Of a DNA stretch of 5,698 bases, positions 1 through 5,698 are shown one piece after another (within the stretch, counting starts at the first letter, position 1; each line of letters opens with the position of its first letter). Made by a program: the position numbers and the translations under genes. The notes under the pieces are model-generated. The model was not told where the DNA came from. It saw only the letters and a program-made list of their open reading frames with translations, and ran no database searches. Origin of the DNA: Planctomycetota bacterium (GTDB taxonomy: Bacteria; Planctomycetota; Phycisphaerae; WQYP01); the NCBI GenBank assembly GCA_021798635.1, contig JAJZGH010000281.1:1-5698 (forward strand). Reading direction: 5' to 3'.

Positions 1-780
1 CGACATCATGCGCGCCATGCCCACCACTTCGCCGGTTTGCGCATGGTGCTCCGGAGCGGAAATATCCGGCACGCGCGTCAGGCATAACACGCTGATGGTT
101 CCACCGATACCGGCAAATAAAAAAGGCAGACCGAATTGCCGCGGACTCGGATCACCCAGCAGAAAAGCGGTAGAGGCTAAAAGGGCCAGAAGATTTCCCG
201 ATTGACCATACAGTTGATCACGCAGGAAAAATTTACCACGCACATCCGGCGGTATCAGGCCCGTCACCCAGGGCATCCACGCCCCGCCGGATAAACCGCG
301 CAAAGCACTGAAAACGATAATGCAGAGAAAAATGCCGGCCAGCCGGGCGGCGCTGGATGTGAATATCACGGTGGTCAGGGCCATGATAAAAATCAGAACC
401 GTGCGCGAACCCCACCCCCAGATCATGACGCGGCGATAGCCCATCCGCGGCATAAGGTGGGCTCCGGGAATGTGCAAAATGGCCAGCAGCGGCGGGATCG
501 CCGCCAGTACACCCAGTATTAAATCTCCAGCGCCCAGGCTTTTGGCATATAAAAACAACGGCGAACCCAACACGATCGGCCAGGTAAGAGCGTTTAACAG
601 GGCGAACCAGCCCGCCCAAGCCGTCCCGGCCGGCAACCCCACCGCGGACAGCGTGCTCAAGGGGGCCAGTGGAGCGCCCGCGAGGCGCAGAAGTAAAGAA
701 TCCGGCGTCCGGCTTTTTTCCGGCAATGATGTTCCGGCTTCAGAGGAAGCAGCAAGAGGTTCATCGGGTATGTCAGTCAT
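1..780 (-). CDS. MFS transporter, N-terminal half (gene runs off the left edge)
   Basis: The visible 260 residues are the N-terminal half of a probable major facilitator superfamily permease of the inner membrane. The substrate cannot be told. About 45 polar or low-complexity residues come first. Hydrophobic segments then follow at roughly 54-78, 84-104, 118-140, 145-165, 190-208 and 216-236, which fits the first six-helix bundle. The loop after the second helix (MPRMGYRRVMI, about 110-120) resembles the basic MFS motif A position. The loop between helices 4 and 5 carries IPPDVRGKFFLRDQ (176-189), like the P-x-x-x-RG-x-FF loop seen in several bacterial MFS families. The reading frame is open from the ATG at 780 to base 1 with no stop. 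A typical family member is about 400-450 residues, so the C-terminal bundle lies outside the window. The ATG is 21 bp downstream of the SEC-C gene stop and has no clear Shine-Dalgarno sequence, so expression probably depends on the upstream transcript. The MFS assignment rests on topology and loop motifs only. Confidence 0.8.
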   Translation of the reverse strand, partial: MTDIPDEPLAASSEAGTSLPEKSRTPDSLLLRLAGAPLAPLSTLSAVGLPAGTAWAGWFALLNALTWPIVLGSPLFLYAKSLGAGDLILGVLAAIPPLLAILHIPGAHLMPRMGYRRVMIWGWGSRTVLIFIMALTTVIFTSSAARLAGIFLCIIVFSALRGLSGGAWMPWVTGLIPPDVRGKFFLRDQLYGQSGNLLALLASTAFLLGDPSPRQFGLPFLFAGIGGTISVLCLTRVPDISAPEHHAQTGEVVGMARMMS

Positions 781-801
781 GATATTTTTTGGACCGCAAC
801 A

Positions 802-1599
802 TCAGCGGCCGCAACATTTCTTATATTTTTTTCCACTGCCGCACGGGCACGGTGCATTGCGTTCAATCCGTTCGGATTGCAGATGTTCGTTGTTACGTTC
901 CTCGGGGATATCATCGGTAAATTCAGTATCTTGGGAATGGCGGCGGAGCAACCTTTTTATGACCACGGAAGCATAAATTCCATGGAGGATGTCCTGCCTG
1001 TCCGGATCGCTCCGCACGCTCCTGGGACTGGCGGTAGCAACATAAGTCAACAGCTGGGGATGTTTAGTATCAATGCCCAGGGATAATCCCAAACCCGTGC
1101 TCATCCAAAATTTACCCATCGGGTGCATTCGGATGCACATAACATCCTCCGCCGGTGCGTCTGCTGCAAAAGTGCTGTCGGCCAAGAGCATCCGCTGATT
1201 GTTCAGGAATAAATCCTCGACCACCAGAGCATGTTCGGCAGGGTACGTCTCAACGACTCCGACCAACGTAAAAATCGCCTGTGACATGGCATCCAGCAAC
1301 ATCTGGCGCTCCGGATCAGTCTGGGGATGGGTGCGACGAAAGCGCTGAACCGCGTTTTCGCCCTCGGCAAACACTCCATACATTGAGAATTCCGGAACCA
1401 GCGCCATCCCGATGTCCACGCCTGCGATAACCATTTTGCCGGGCATAACATCCAGCATTTCCATCGCCCGCCGAAACGTACTTGGGTCCAGCGAACCCAG
1501 GATTTCTTCATTGAGATCACTTCTCACTTCGCGAAGACGGTCATGCCGCTGGGCTAATCCCGGTAGAACGTCGGCAAATTCTGGGGCAAGGGAAGTCAT
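802..1599 (-). CDS. SEC-C motif (zinc-binding) protein of unknown function
   Basis: This 265-residue, apparently cytosolic protein has no signal peptide or membrane segment. Its C-terminus is a classic SEC-C motif, with Cys251, Cys253, Cys262 and Cys263 in CPCGSGKKYKKCC. This is the zinc-binding module found at the end of SecA and in many otherwise unrelated proteins, where it binds zinc and often mediates protein or ribosome contacts. Residues 1-50 look helical and charged. Residues about 105-175 (LVGVVETYPAEHALVVEDLF, then MHPMGKFWMSTGLGL) look like a beta-rich domain seen upstream of SEC-C motifs in other proteins; that is my impression by eye. Residues 220-248 are a charged linker. I chose the ATG at 1599 over an in-frame ATG at 1638 for two reasons: it overlaps the gcvP stop as ATGA, and GGAGG sits 7 nt upstream of it. 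This arrangement implies translational coupling to gcvP. No specific function can be assigned, and it is too short and too different to be SecA. Confidence 0.88.
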   Translation of the reverse strand: MTSLAPEFADVLPGLAQRHDRLREVRSDLNEEILGSLDPSTFRRAMEMLDVMPGKMVIAGVDIGMALVPEFSMYGVFAEGENAVQRFRRTHPQTDPERQMLLDAMSQAIFTLVGVVETYPAEHALVVEDLFLNNQRMLLADSTFAADAPAEDVMCIRMHPMGKFWMSTGLGLSLGIDTKHPQLLTYVATASPRSVRSDPDRQDILHGIYASVVIKRLLRRHSQDTEFTDDIPEERNNEHLQSERIERNAPCPCGSGKKYKKCCGR

Positions 1600-4532
1600 G
1601 ATGGGGCCTCCAGTTGCGGCATCGGTGGGCAGGAGCACACCAGATTGCGATCACCATACGGGTTATCTATTCGCCCGACCGCCGGCCAAAATTTATGAGC
1701 TTTCAGATAATCCAGCGGATAGGCCGCCTTTTCGCGGCTGTACTCCTTGGTCCACGCTTCACTGGCCAACATGCGTGCCGTATGCGGCGCATTTTTCAGC
1801 ACGTTGTTTTTGCGATCCGCTTTCCCGCTTTCAATTTCCCGAATTTCATTGCGGATGGCGATCATGGCATCGCAAAAACGGTCCAACTCCGCTTTACTTT
1901 CGCTTTCTGTAGGCTCGATCATCAATGTGCCGGGTTCCGGCCAGGAAACCGTCGGCGCATGGAAGCTATAGTCCATGAGGCGCTTGGCGATGTCTTCAAC
2001 TTTAATTCCGGTCGAGGCTTCAAACTCCCTGGCATCCACAATAAATTCATGGGCACAAAACCCGCGCCTCCCCACAAAACGAATCGGGTAATGTTCTTTT
2101 AACCGCGCCGCCATGTAATTGGCATTCAGAATCGCCAATTCTGTGGCACGGGTCAAACCCGAACCACTCATCAAACTAATATACGCCCATGGAATAATAA
2201 GAATTAAAGCGCTGCCGTACGGCGCGGCCGATACCGTTCCCAGCGACTTGGCACTCCCCATGCCGATAACCGGATGCCCCGGCAAATACGGAATCAAGTG
2301 TTCAGCAACCGCAATCGGCCCCATTCCCGGGCCGCCGCCGCCATGCGGAATGCAGAACGTTTTATGCAAATTCAAATGGCAAACATCCGCCCCCATATCC
2401 GCCGGCCGGCACAAGCCCACCTGCGCATTCATGTTGGCGCCGTCCATGTAAATTTGCCCGCCGTGGGCATGGACGATATTGCAAATTTCCCGAATATGTT
2501 CTTCAAATACCCCATGCGTGGAGGGATACGTTACCATCAGGCAGGAGAGATTTTCCTGATGCTCTTTTGCCAGGCGGCGTAAATCCTGCAGGTCAATATC
2601 GCCATGCGCATCGCAGGCCACCGGCACCACTTCCAAACCCGCCACAGTCGCACTGGCCGGATTGGTGCCATGCGCGGAAACCGGAATCAGACAGATATTT
2701 CTACCCGATTGCCCCTGACCGCTGTGATACGCCCGAATAGTCATCAAGCCCGCATATTCACCCTGAGAACCCGCATTGGGCTGGAATGATACAGCGGAGA
2801 AGCCTGTAATTTCACATAAAAACCGTTCCAGTTGGCTCATTAAAATCTGATAACCCGCCGCCTGATCCGGCGGGCAGAACGGATGTATATCCGCCCATTG
2901 CGGTGCGGTAATCGGCATCATTTCCACCGCGGCATTAAGTTTCATGGTGCATGATCCCAGCGGAATCATCGACGTGGTCAATGACAGATCGCGTGATTCC
3001 AGCATGCGTAAATAACGCTGCATTTCGGTTTCACTATGGTGGGTATTAAATACCGGATGGGTGAGAAAGCGGCTGGTACGGCCCACGGCTGTTGGATATT
3101 GCACCCGCATGTCCTGCACCACTTGATTCAGCAGATAAGGCAGAGGCCGCCCCTGCGAAAATACGTGCATCAGCGAATGCACTTCTTCAAGATCCGTTAA
3201 TTCATCCAGGGATATACCAATAGTTCCGTCCCCGAATGGGCGGAAATTAAATTTGCGCGTTGCGGCGTCCTGTATAATTTGTTGGGCGGTCACGCCGGGC
3301 GATGGAATAATGCGCAGCGTATCAAAATACTGCTCATGCATAATTTTGTAGCCCATCCGCTCCAATCCCCCGGCCAGAACCAGCGTCCAAGCATGGATGC
3401 GCAGCGCGATATCCGTCAGCCCCTGCGGGCCGTGATAAATCGCGTGGGCCGCGGAAATAATCGCCGGCAGAACCTGCGCCGTGCAGATGTTACTGGTGGC
3501 TTTTTCCCGCCGAATGTGTTGCTCTCGGGTTTGAATCGCCAGCCGATACGCCGGTTCCCCGTTGACATCCCGCGAAATGCCCACAATGCGTCCCGGCATT
3601 TTCCGGGTAAATTCCTCCCGCGCTGCCAGGAAACCCGCATGGGGGCCGCCGTAGCCCATGGGCATTCCCAACCGCTGAGTGGACCCCACGGCAATATCCG
3701 CTCCAAATTCGCCCGGTGGCCGCAGAAGTGTCAGCGCCAGTAGATCCGTCGCCACCACCAGTTTAATTCCCGCCAGATGTGCCTGCTTCGCCAGATCATC
3801 CAACGGAATAATCTGCCCGTCGGTTGCCGGATATTGCACCAACATGCCAAAGATTTTTCCCGATTTGAAATCCATTTGTGACGCGGCACCCACCACCGGC
3901 GTAATGCCCAGGCCCATGGCCCGCGTGTGCACCACGTCAATGGTTTGCGGATGGCAATTTTCCGCAATGAAAAATACGTTACGCCCCGGCTCAGCGACGG
4001 AATGGCACATGGCCATAGCTTCCGCGGCGGCCGTGCCTTCATCCAGCAACGACGCATTGGAAATGGGTAATGCGGTAAGCTCCGCGACCATGGTCTGAAA
4101 ATTCAGCAACGCTTCCAGTCGCCCCTGGGCAATTTCCGCCTGGTAAGGCGTATATTGGGTATACCAACCCGGATTTTCCAGAATGTTGCGCTGTATCACC
4201 GGGGCTGTGATGCAGCCGTAATAGCCCATGCCTATCAGCGACCGGAATTTTTTGTTTTTCGCCCCCATGACACTTAATTTTTCCAACAACGCGCGTTCGG
4301 AAAGCGGGGCCGGCAGCGCCAGTTTGCGGCTCATCCGAATGGCGGATGGAACCGTCTTATCCACCAGCTCATCCAGGGAAGCCAACTTAAGCGTTTGCAG
4401 CATTAGCGCGACTTCATCTTCGGACGGGCCGTTGTGGCGGGCGGCAAACCCACCCGCTGGCTCTAATAAAGCCCAGTTTCGGCTGGCTCGGGAATCAAGG
4501 TTGGAAATCACAGGGGCGACTTGCGCATTCAT
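1596..4532 (-). CDS. gcvP: Glycine dehydrogenase (aminomethyl-transferring), glycine cleavage system P-protein
   Basis: GcvP is the PLP-dependent decarboxylase of the glycine cleavage system. It decarboxylates glycine and passes the aminomethyl group to the lipoyl arm of the H-protein, releasing CO2; the T-protein then makes methylene-tetrahydrofolate and ammonia. The 978-residue product matches the fused single-chain form (E. coli about 957 aa), not the split GcvPA/GcvPB form. The N-terminal half begins with FAARHNGPS (29-37) and includes YTPYQAEIAQGRLEAL (127-142) and GYGGPHAGF (293-301). The catalytic half carries GSCTMKLN (526-533), SAHGTNPASA (619-628), YMDGANMNAQ (695-704), the PLP Schiff-base lysine Lys724 in HLNLHKTF, and the glycine-rich GGGGPGMGPI (731-740). 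The end, YGDRNLVCSCPP, is also typical. All the key motifs are present and there is no frameshift. The start has a weak GAAGG site (4549-4545) 12 nt upstream; a second ATG at 4528 is out of frame. The gene lies 44 bp after usp and overlaps the SEC-C gene by 4 bp. No gcvT or gcvH is visible, and no glycine riboswitch is apparent upstream. Confidence 0.98.
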   Translation of the reverse strand: MNAQVAPVISNLDSRASRNWALLEPAGGFAARHNGPSEDEVALMLQTLKLASLDELVDKTVPSAIRMSRKLALPAPLSERALLEKLSVMGAKNKKFRSLIGMGYYGCITAPVIQRNILENPGWYTQYTPYQAEIAQGRLEALLNFQTMVAELTALPISNASLLDEGTAAAEAMAMCHSVAEPGRNVFFIAENCHPQTIDVVHTRAMGLGITPVVGAASQMDFKSGKIFGMLVQYPATDGQIIPLDDLAKQAHLAGIKLVVATDLLALTLLRPPGEFGADIAVGSTQRLGMPMGYGGPHAGFLAAREEFTRKMPGRIVGISRDVNGEPAYRLAIQTREQHIRREKATSNICTAQVLPAIISAAHAIYHGPQGLTDIALRIHAWTLVLAGGLERMGYKIMHEQYFDTLRIIPSPGVTAQQIIQDAATRKFNFRPFGDGTIGISLDELTDLEEVHSLMHVFSQGRPLPYLLNQVVQDMRVQYPTAVGRTSRFLTHPVFNTHHSETEMQRYLRMLESRDLSLTTSMIPLGSCTMKLNAAVEMMPITAPQWADIHPFCPPDQAAGYQILMSQLERFLCEITGFSAVSFQPNAGSQGEYAGLMTIRAYHSGQGQSGRNICLIPVSAHGTNPASATVAGLEVVPVACDAHGDIDLQDLRRLAKEHQENLSCLMVTYPSTHGVFEEHIREICNIVHAHGGQIYMDGANMNAQVGLCRPADMGADVCHLNLHKTFCIPHGGGGPGMGPIAVAEHLIPYLPGHPVIGMGSAKSLGTVSAAPYGSALILIIPWAYISLMSGSGLTRATELAILNANYMAARLKEHYPIRFVGRRGFCAHEFIVDAREFEASTGIKVEDIAKRLMDYSFHAPTVSWPEPGTLMIEPTESESKAELDRFCDAMIAIRNEIREIESGKADRKNNVLKNAPHTARMLASEAWTKEYSREKAAYPLDYLKAHKFWPAVGRIDNPYGDRNLVCSCPPMPQLEAPS
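1607..1611 (-). promoter_or_regulatory. Shine-Dalgarno site of the SEC-C gene, inside the gcvP 3' end
   Basis: GGAGG on the minus strand ends 7 nt before the ATG at 1599. It lies within the last codons of gcvP. Together with the ATGA stop/start overlap at 1599-1596 it decides the start of the SEC-C gene and suggests that terminating gcvP ribosomes re-initiate here. Confidence 0.75.
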
Positions 4533-4576
4533 AATTTTGTAAAACCTTCAAATAATATTTCATGGTAACCATTTAA

Positions 4577-4987
4577 TCAGATAATACCGTTCCAATCGGG
4601 TGGCAGAGCCAAAATCGGCAGGCGGCTGTTATTCAGAATCGCCCGCTGAATGTTGCCCTCAATCAGCCGCTCCAACACACCCTGCCGGGAAAGGCCCAGG
4701 ACAATCATGGTGGCTTCATGCTCGGTAGCGGCCTGAAATAGTCCGTCGACCAGATCATTAGCAAATAATAGTTGCGATTCCACCCGCGGGTTGGTCTTCT
4801 TTAACTGAATAACAACATCTTTAAGCGCCCGTTCGCCCGGACTCTCTTCCTTGGCACTTTCCGCCAGCCCCACCACCACATGCACCGCAATAATCGGCGC
4901 ATCCAGACGATTAGCCCACTGCCCCAAAGCATCCATCCGCTTATCAGGCGTCCATTGTTCAGAAACTGCCAACAGTATTTTGCTCAT
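4577..4987 (-). CDS. Universal stress protein (UspA family), single domain
   Basis: This 136-residue cytosolic protein has the length and pattern of a single Usp domain. It opens with the beta strand MSKILLAVSE, continues with a helix and the second strand APIIAVHVVV (30-39), and has ATMIVLGLS (92-100), a loop, and the closing strand RLPILALPP (122-130). Usp proteins act as dimers in stress survival, and some bind ATP. The usual ATP loop is G-x2-G-x9-G-(S/T). Here it reads GLSRQGVLERLIEGN (98-112), so the second glycine is Arg101 and the final Ser/Thr is Asn112. The acidic residue usually found after the first strand is also replaced, by Ser9. This points to a non-ATP-binding or altered-ligand Usp, although that is inference. 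The ATG at 4987 has AAGGA (4995-4991) only 3 nt upstream, which is a tight but usable spacing. It is the first gene of the probable usp-gcvP-SEC-C-MFS unit. Confidence 0.9.
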   Translation of the reverse strand: MSKILLAVSEQWTPDKRMDALGQWANRLDAPIIAVHVVVGLAESAKEESPGERALKDVVIQLKKTNPRVESQLLFANDLVDGLFQAATEHEATMIVLGLSRQGVLERLIEGNIQRAILNNSRLPILALPPDWNGII

Positions 4988-5003
4988 GAATCCTTTTTCC
5001 GCA

Positions 5004-5020
5004 CCCGATACCTAATCGGG
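5004..5020 (-). promoter_or_regulatory. Leader hairpin upstream of usp
   Basis: On the minus strand CCCGAT, loop TAGGT, ATCGGG forms a perfect 6-bp GC-rich stem with a 5-nt loop. It ends 16 nt before the usp ATG and 8 nt before the AAGGA site. It is not followed by a T-run, so it is unlikely to be a terminator. Its first nine bases (CCCGATTAG) also occur in the hairpin repeats at 5449 and 5532, on the opposite strand. Confidence 0.4.
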
Positions 5021-5076
5021 ACTCTTTATTCTGCCCCCCCACATTCCACCGCATCAGCGGCCCAGGCAGTTTCGCA

Positions 5077-5107
5077 CCCCCAAAGTATACCCCAACCCCC
5101 CGCCCCC
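5077..5107 (-). other. G-tract cluster with G-quadruplex potential, upstream of usp
   Basis: The minus strand here carries four runs of 5, 6, 4 and 5 guanines, separated by C, TT and TATACTTT. This fits an intramolecular G-quadruplex pattern, although the last loop of 8 nt is slightly long for strict definitions. The longest loop contains the -10-like TATACT. A further run of seven G occurs at 5040-5034. The base pattern is seen directly; folding and any regulatory effect are inferred. Confidence 0.45.
5084..5089 (-). promoter_or_regulatory. Possible -10 element for the usp-gcvP operon
   Basis: TATACT on the minus strand is one base from the sigma-70 -10 consensus and lies about 97 bp upstream of the usp start. 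No good -35 hexamer sits 16-18 bp upstream: that position reads ACCACG in a G-rich tract, and the nearest TTGCTT is 28 bp away. The element is therefore only a candidate. If it is used, the leader would be about 90 nt and would include a G7 run and the hairpin at 5004-5020. Confidence 0.3.
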
Positions 5108-5448
5108 GTGGTGAAAAAAGCAATTCAGTGATTCTGAACGCAAAAGACGTTAATTCACAGGAGGTGGCGGAGGGAACGGAGGAGATGGTCCGGGCGGTGT
5201 CGGGATTATTATGCTTTCTGATTTGCTTGATGATCCCCATCCCAGCGCAGTGGCCTTCAGTTGGTCAGGCGATGTCGGGCGTTTGGCGGGGAGGGCGACG
5301 GGGAGTTTTCGCGCCCGTTTCCGGATGCAAAGTGGAAAGCTGTTTCCTAAAAGCATGGATGAACCAGGTTACGTAGCACTTTGTTTCGTTCATGGATGAG
5401 AAATTTGGAACATGACCAACGCTGCTATAGGGCGCGGGGGGAAGGGAC

Positions 5449-5490
5449 ATCGGGCGGCGGCCCGATTAGAGCAGGTGAATTTAGAACAGG
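5449..5490 (+). repeat. Hairpin-bearing direct repeat, copy 1
   Basis: This 42-bp unit matches copy 2 (5532-5573) at 36 of 42 positions without gaps, and the first 23 bases are identical. It opens with a perfect 7-bp stem, ATCGGGC and GCCCGAT, around the loop GGCG (5449-5466). The tail is A/G-rich, contains GAATTTAGAAC and runs into a tandem pair GAACAGGT, GAACAGGA (5484-5499). There is no T-run after the stem on either strand, so a simple rho-independent terminator is not supported. Confidence 0.8.
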
Positions 5491-5531
5491 TGAACAGGAG
5501 AGCACATTCGGCTGGCGCATAAGAGAGGCGA

Positions 5532-5573
5532 ATCGGGCGGCGGCCCGATTAGAGAGGGGGAATTTGGAACCTG
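5532..5573 (+). repeat. Hairpin-bearing direct repeat, copy 2
   Basis: This is the second copy of the 42-bp unit, offset 83 bp from the first. Its stem is one base pair longer: AATCGGGC and GCCCGATT, 8 bp, around the loop GGCG (5531-5550). The tail GAATTTGGAAC leads straight into a three-unit heptamer array. A partial third relative without the hairpin, GAGAAATTTGGAAC, lies at 5398-5411. Confidence 0.8.
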
Positions 5574-5586
5574 GAACCTAGAACCT
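5566..5586 (+). repeat. Tandem heptamer array (GGAACCT, GGAACCT, AGAACCT)
   Basis: Three consecutive 7-bp units, the last differing at one base, occupy 21 bp and are followed by AGTACTA. The array sits at the end of the second hairpin repeat. Seven-base tandem repeats of this kind can change copy number by slippage. No gene reads through this one. Confidence 0.7.
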
Positions 5587-5698
5587 AGTACTACAACGCT
5601 ACAAGTGACTCCAATCGCAGACTATCATGTCCTTCAATTTCAGACCCAACGCGTGCAATCGCCGAAGTGTCCGCTTGCGGTGGCTGTGTTCGGCAGCG

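Larger units (their letters stand above)
4988..5698. other. 711-bp region without a convincing gene
   Basis: The half next to usp (4988-5110) holds the possible promoter, G-tracts and leader hairpin. From 5157 to 5399 a plus-strand frame opens with a glycine-rich stretch (GGGGGNGGDGPGGVG), and the opposite strand reads proline-rich (PTPPGPSPPFPPPPP). Neither frame has a supported start or a recognisable domain, so I treat this as low-complexity intergenic DNA or a decayed remnant. From 5395 to 5590 there is a cluster of direct repeats with hairpins. The last 100 bp are open in several frames. On the minus strand, 5698-5599 would give a C-terminus ending in KDMIVCDWSHL and a TAG stop. On the plus strand, a GTG at 5606 would give MTPIADYHVLQFQ. 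The window ends too soon to choose between them. Confidence 0.6.

Noticed and set aside
1600..1638. Upstream ATG at 1638 as the start of the SEC-C gene
   Set aside because: It would extend 13 codons into gcvP and has no Shine-Dalgarno support. The ATG at 1599 has GGAGG at 7 nt spacing and an ATGA overlap.
233..4542. Many open frames of 60-170 codons antisense to, or out of frame with, the four genes
   Set aside because: They lie inside well-supported coding regions, have no ribosome binding sites or recognisable domains, and are explained by the GC-rich codon structure of the real genes.
4562..4572. Palindrome ATGGT-A-ACCAT between usp and gcvP
   Set aside because: An 11-nt imperfect AT-rich palindrome with a 5-bp arm is too short to claim as an operator or terminator.
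5423..5434. CTATAGGGCG resembling the end of a phage T7-type promoter
   Set aside because: Only the last part matches; the upstream TAATACGACTCA portion is absent, and no phage gene is nearby.
5449..5550. The two hairpins as rho-independent terminators
   Set aside because: The stems are strong enough, but neither strand has a run of T after them.
5484..5560. GGAGAG-containing segment as a possible glycine riboswitch
   Set aside because: GGAGAG occurs at 5497-5502, as in glycine aptamers, but the conserved CACCGAAGG-type core and paired stems do not follow. It is also on the plus strand, over 900 bp from gcvP and pointing away from it.
5599..5698. Partial gene at the right edge
   Set aside because: Plus- and minus-strand readings are both open and protein-like, with no start signal or domain to decide between them. 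It is described in the region entry but not called.

Overview
The window is a stretch of bacterial chromosome of moderate-to-high GC. It holds four genes, all on the minus strand and closely spaced. In transcription order they are a universal stress protein (Usp) gene (4987-4577), a full-length single-chain glycine dehydrogenase gcvP (4532-1596), a SEC-C motif protein (1599-802) and an MFS transporter that runs off the left edge (780-1). The gaps are 44 bp, a 4-bp ATGA overlap and 21 bp, so the four probably form one transcription unit. No gcvT, gcvH or lpd lies in the window, so this gcvP is separated from at least those partners, as far as can be seen.

The gcvP call is secure. The protein is the fused (PA+PB) P-protein, and the PLP lysine and glycine-rich motifs are intact. 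The SEC-C protein has a textbook C-terminal CxC-x8-CC zinc motif, but the rest of it has no function I can name. The Usp is a small single-domain protein whose nucleotide-binding loop is degenerate. The MFS gene encodes the N-terminal half of a transporter of unknown substrate.

The right-hand 711 bp (4988-5698) contain no convincing gene. Next to usp they hold a possible promoter, with a -10-like TATACT inside a run of G-tracts that could form a G-quadruplex, and a leader hairpin. Further right is a small repeat cluster: two 42-bp direct repeats, each opening with a strong GC-rich hairpin and each running into short tandem repeats built on GAAC. The last 100 bp may be the edge of another gene, but the strand cannot be settled.

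The lineage cannot be fixed from this sequence. The fused GcvP, weak or absent Shine-Dalgarno sites on some genes and repeat-rich intergenic DNA would fit an environmental Planctomycetota/Verrucomicrobiota-type bacterium, but that is a low-confidence guess. I found no clear evidence of a new defence, mobile or biosynthetic system. The most unusual elements are the hairpin repeat family and the translational coupling of gcvP to an uncharacterised SEC-C protein.
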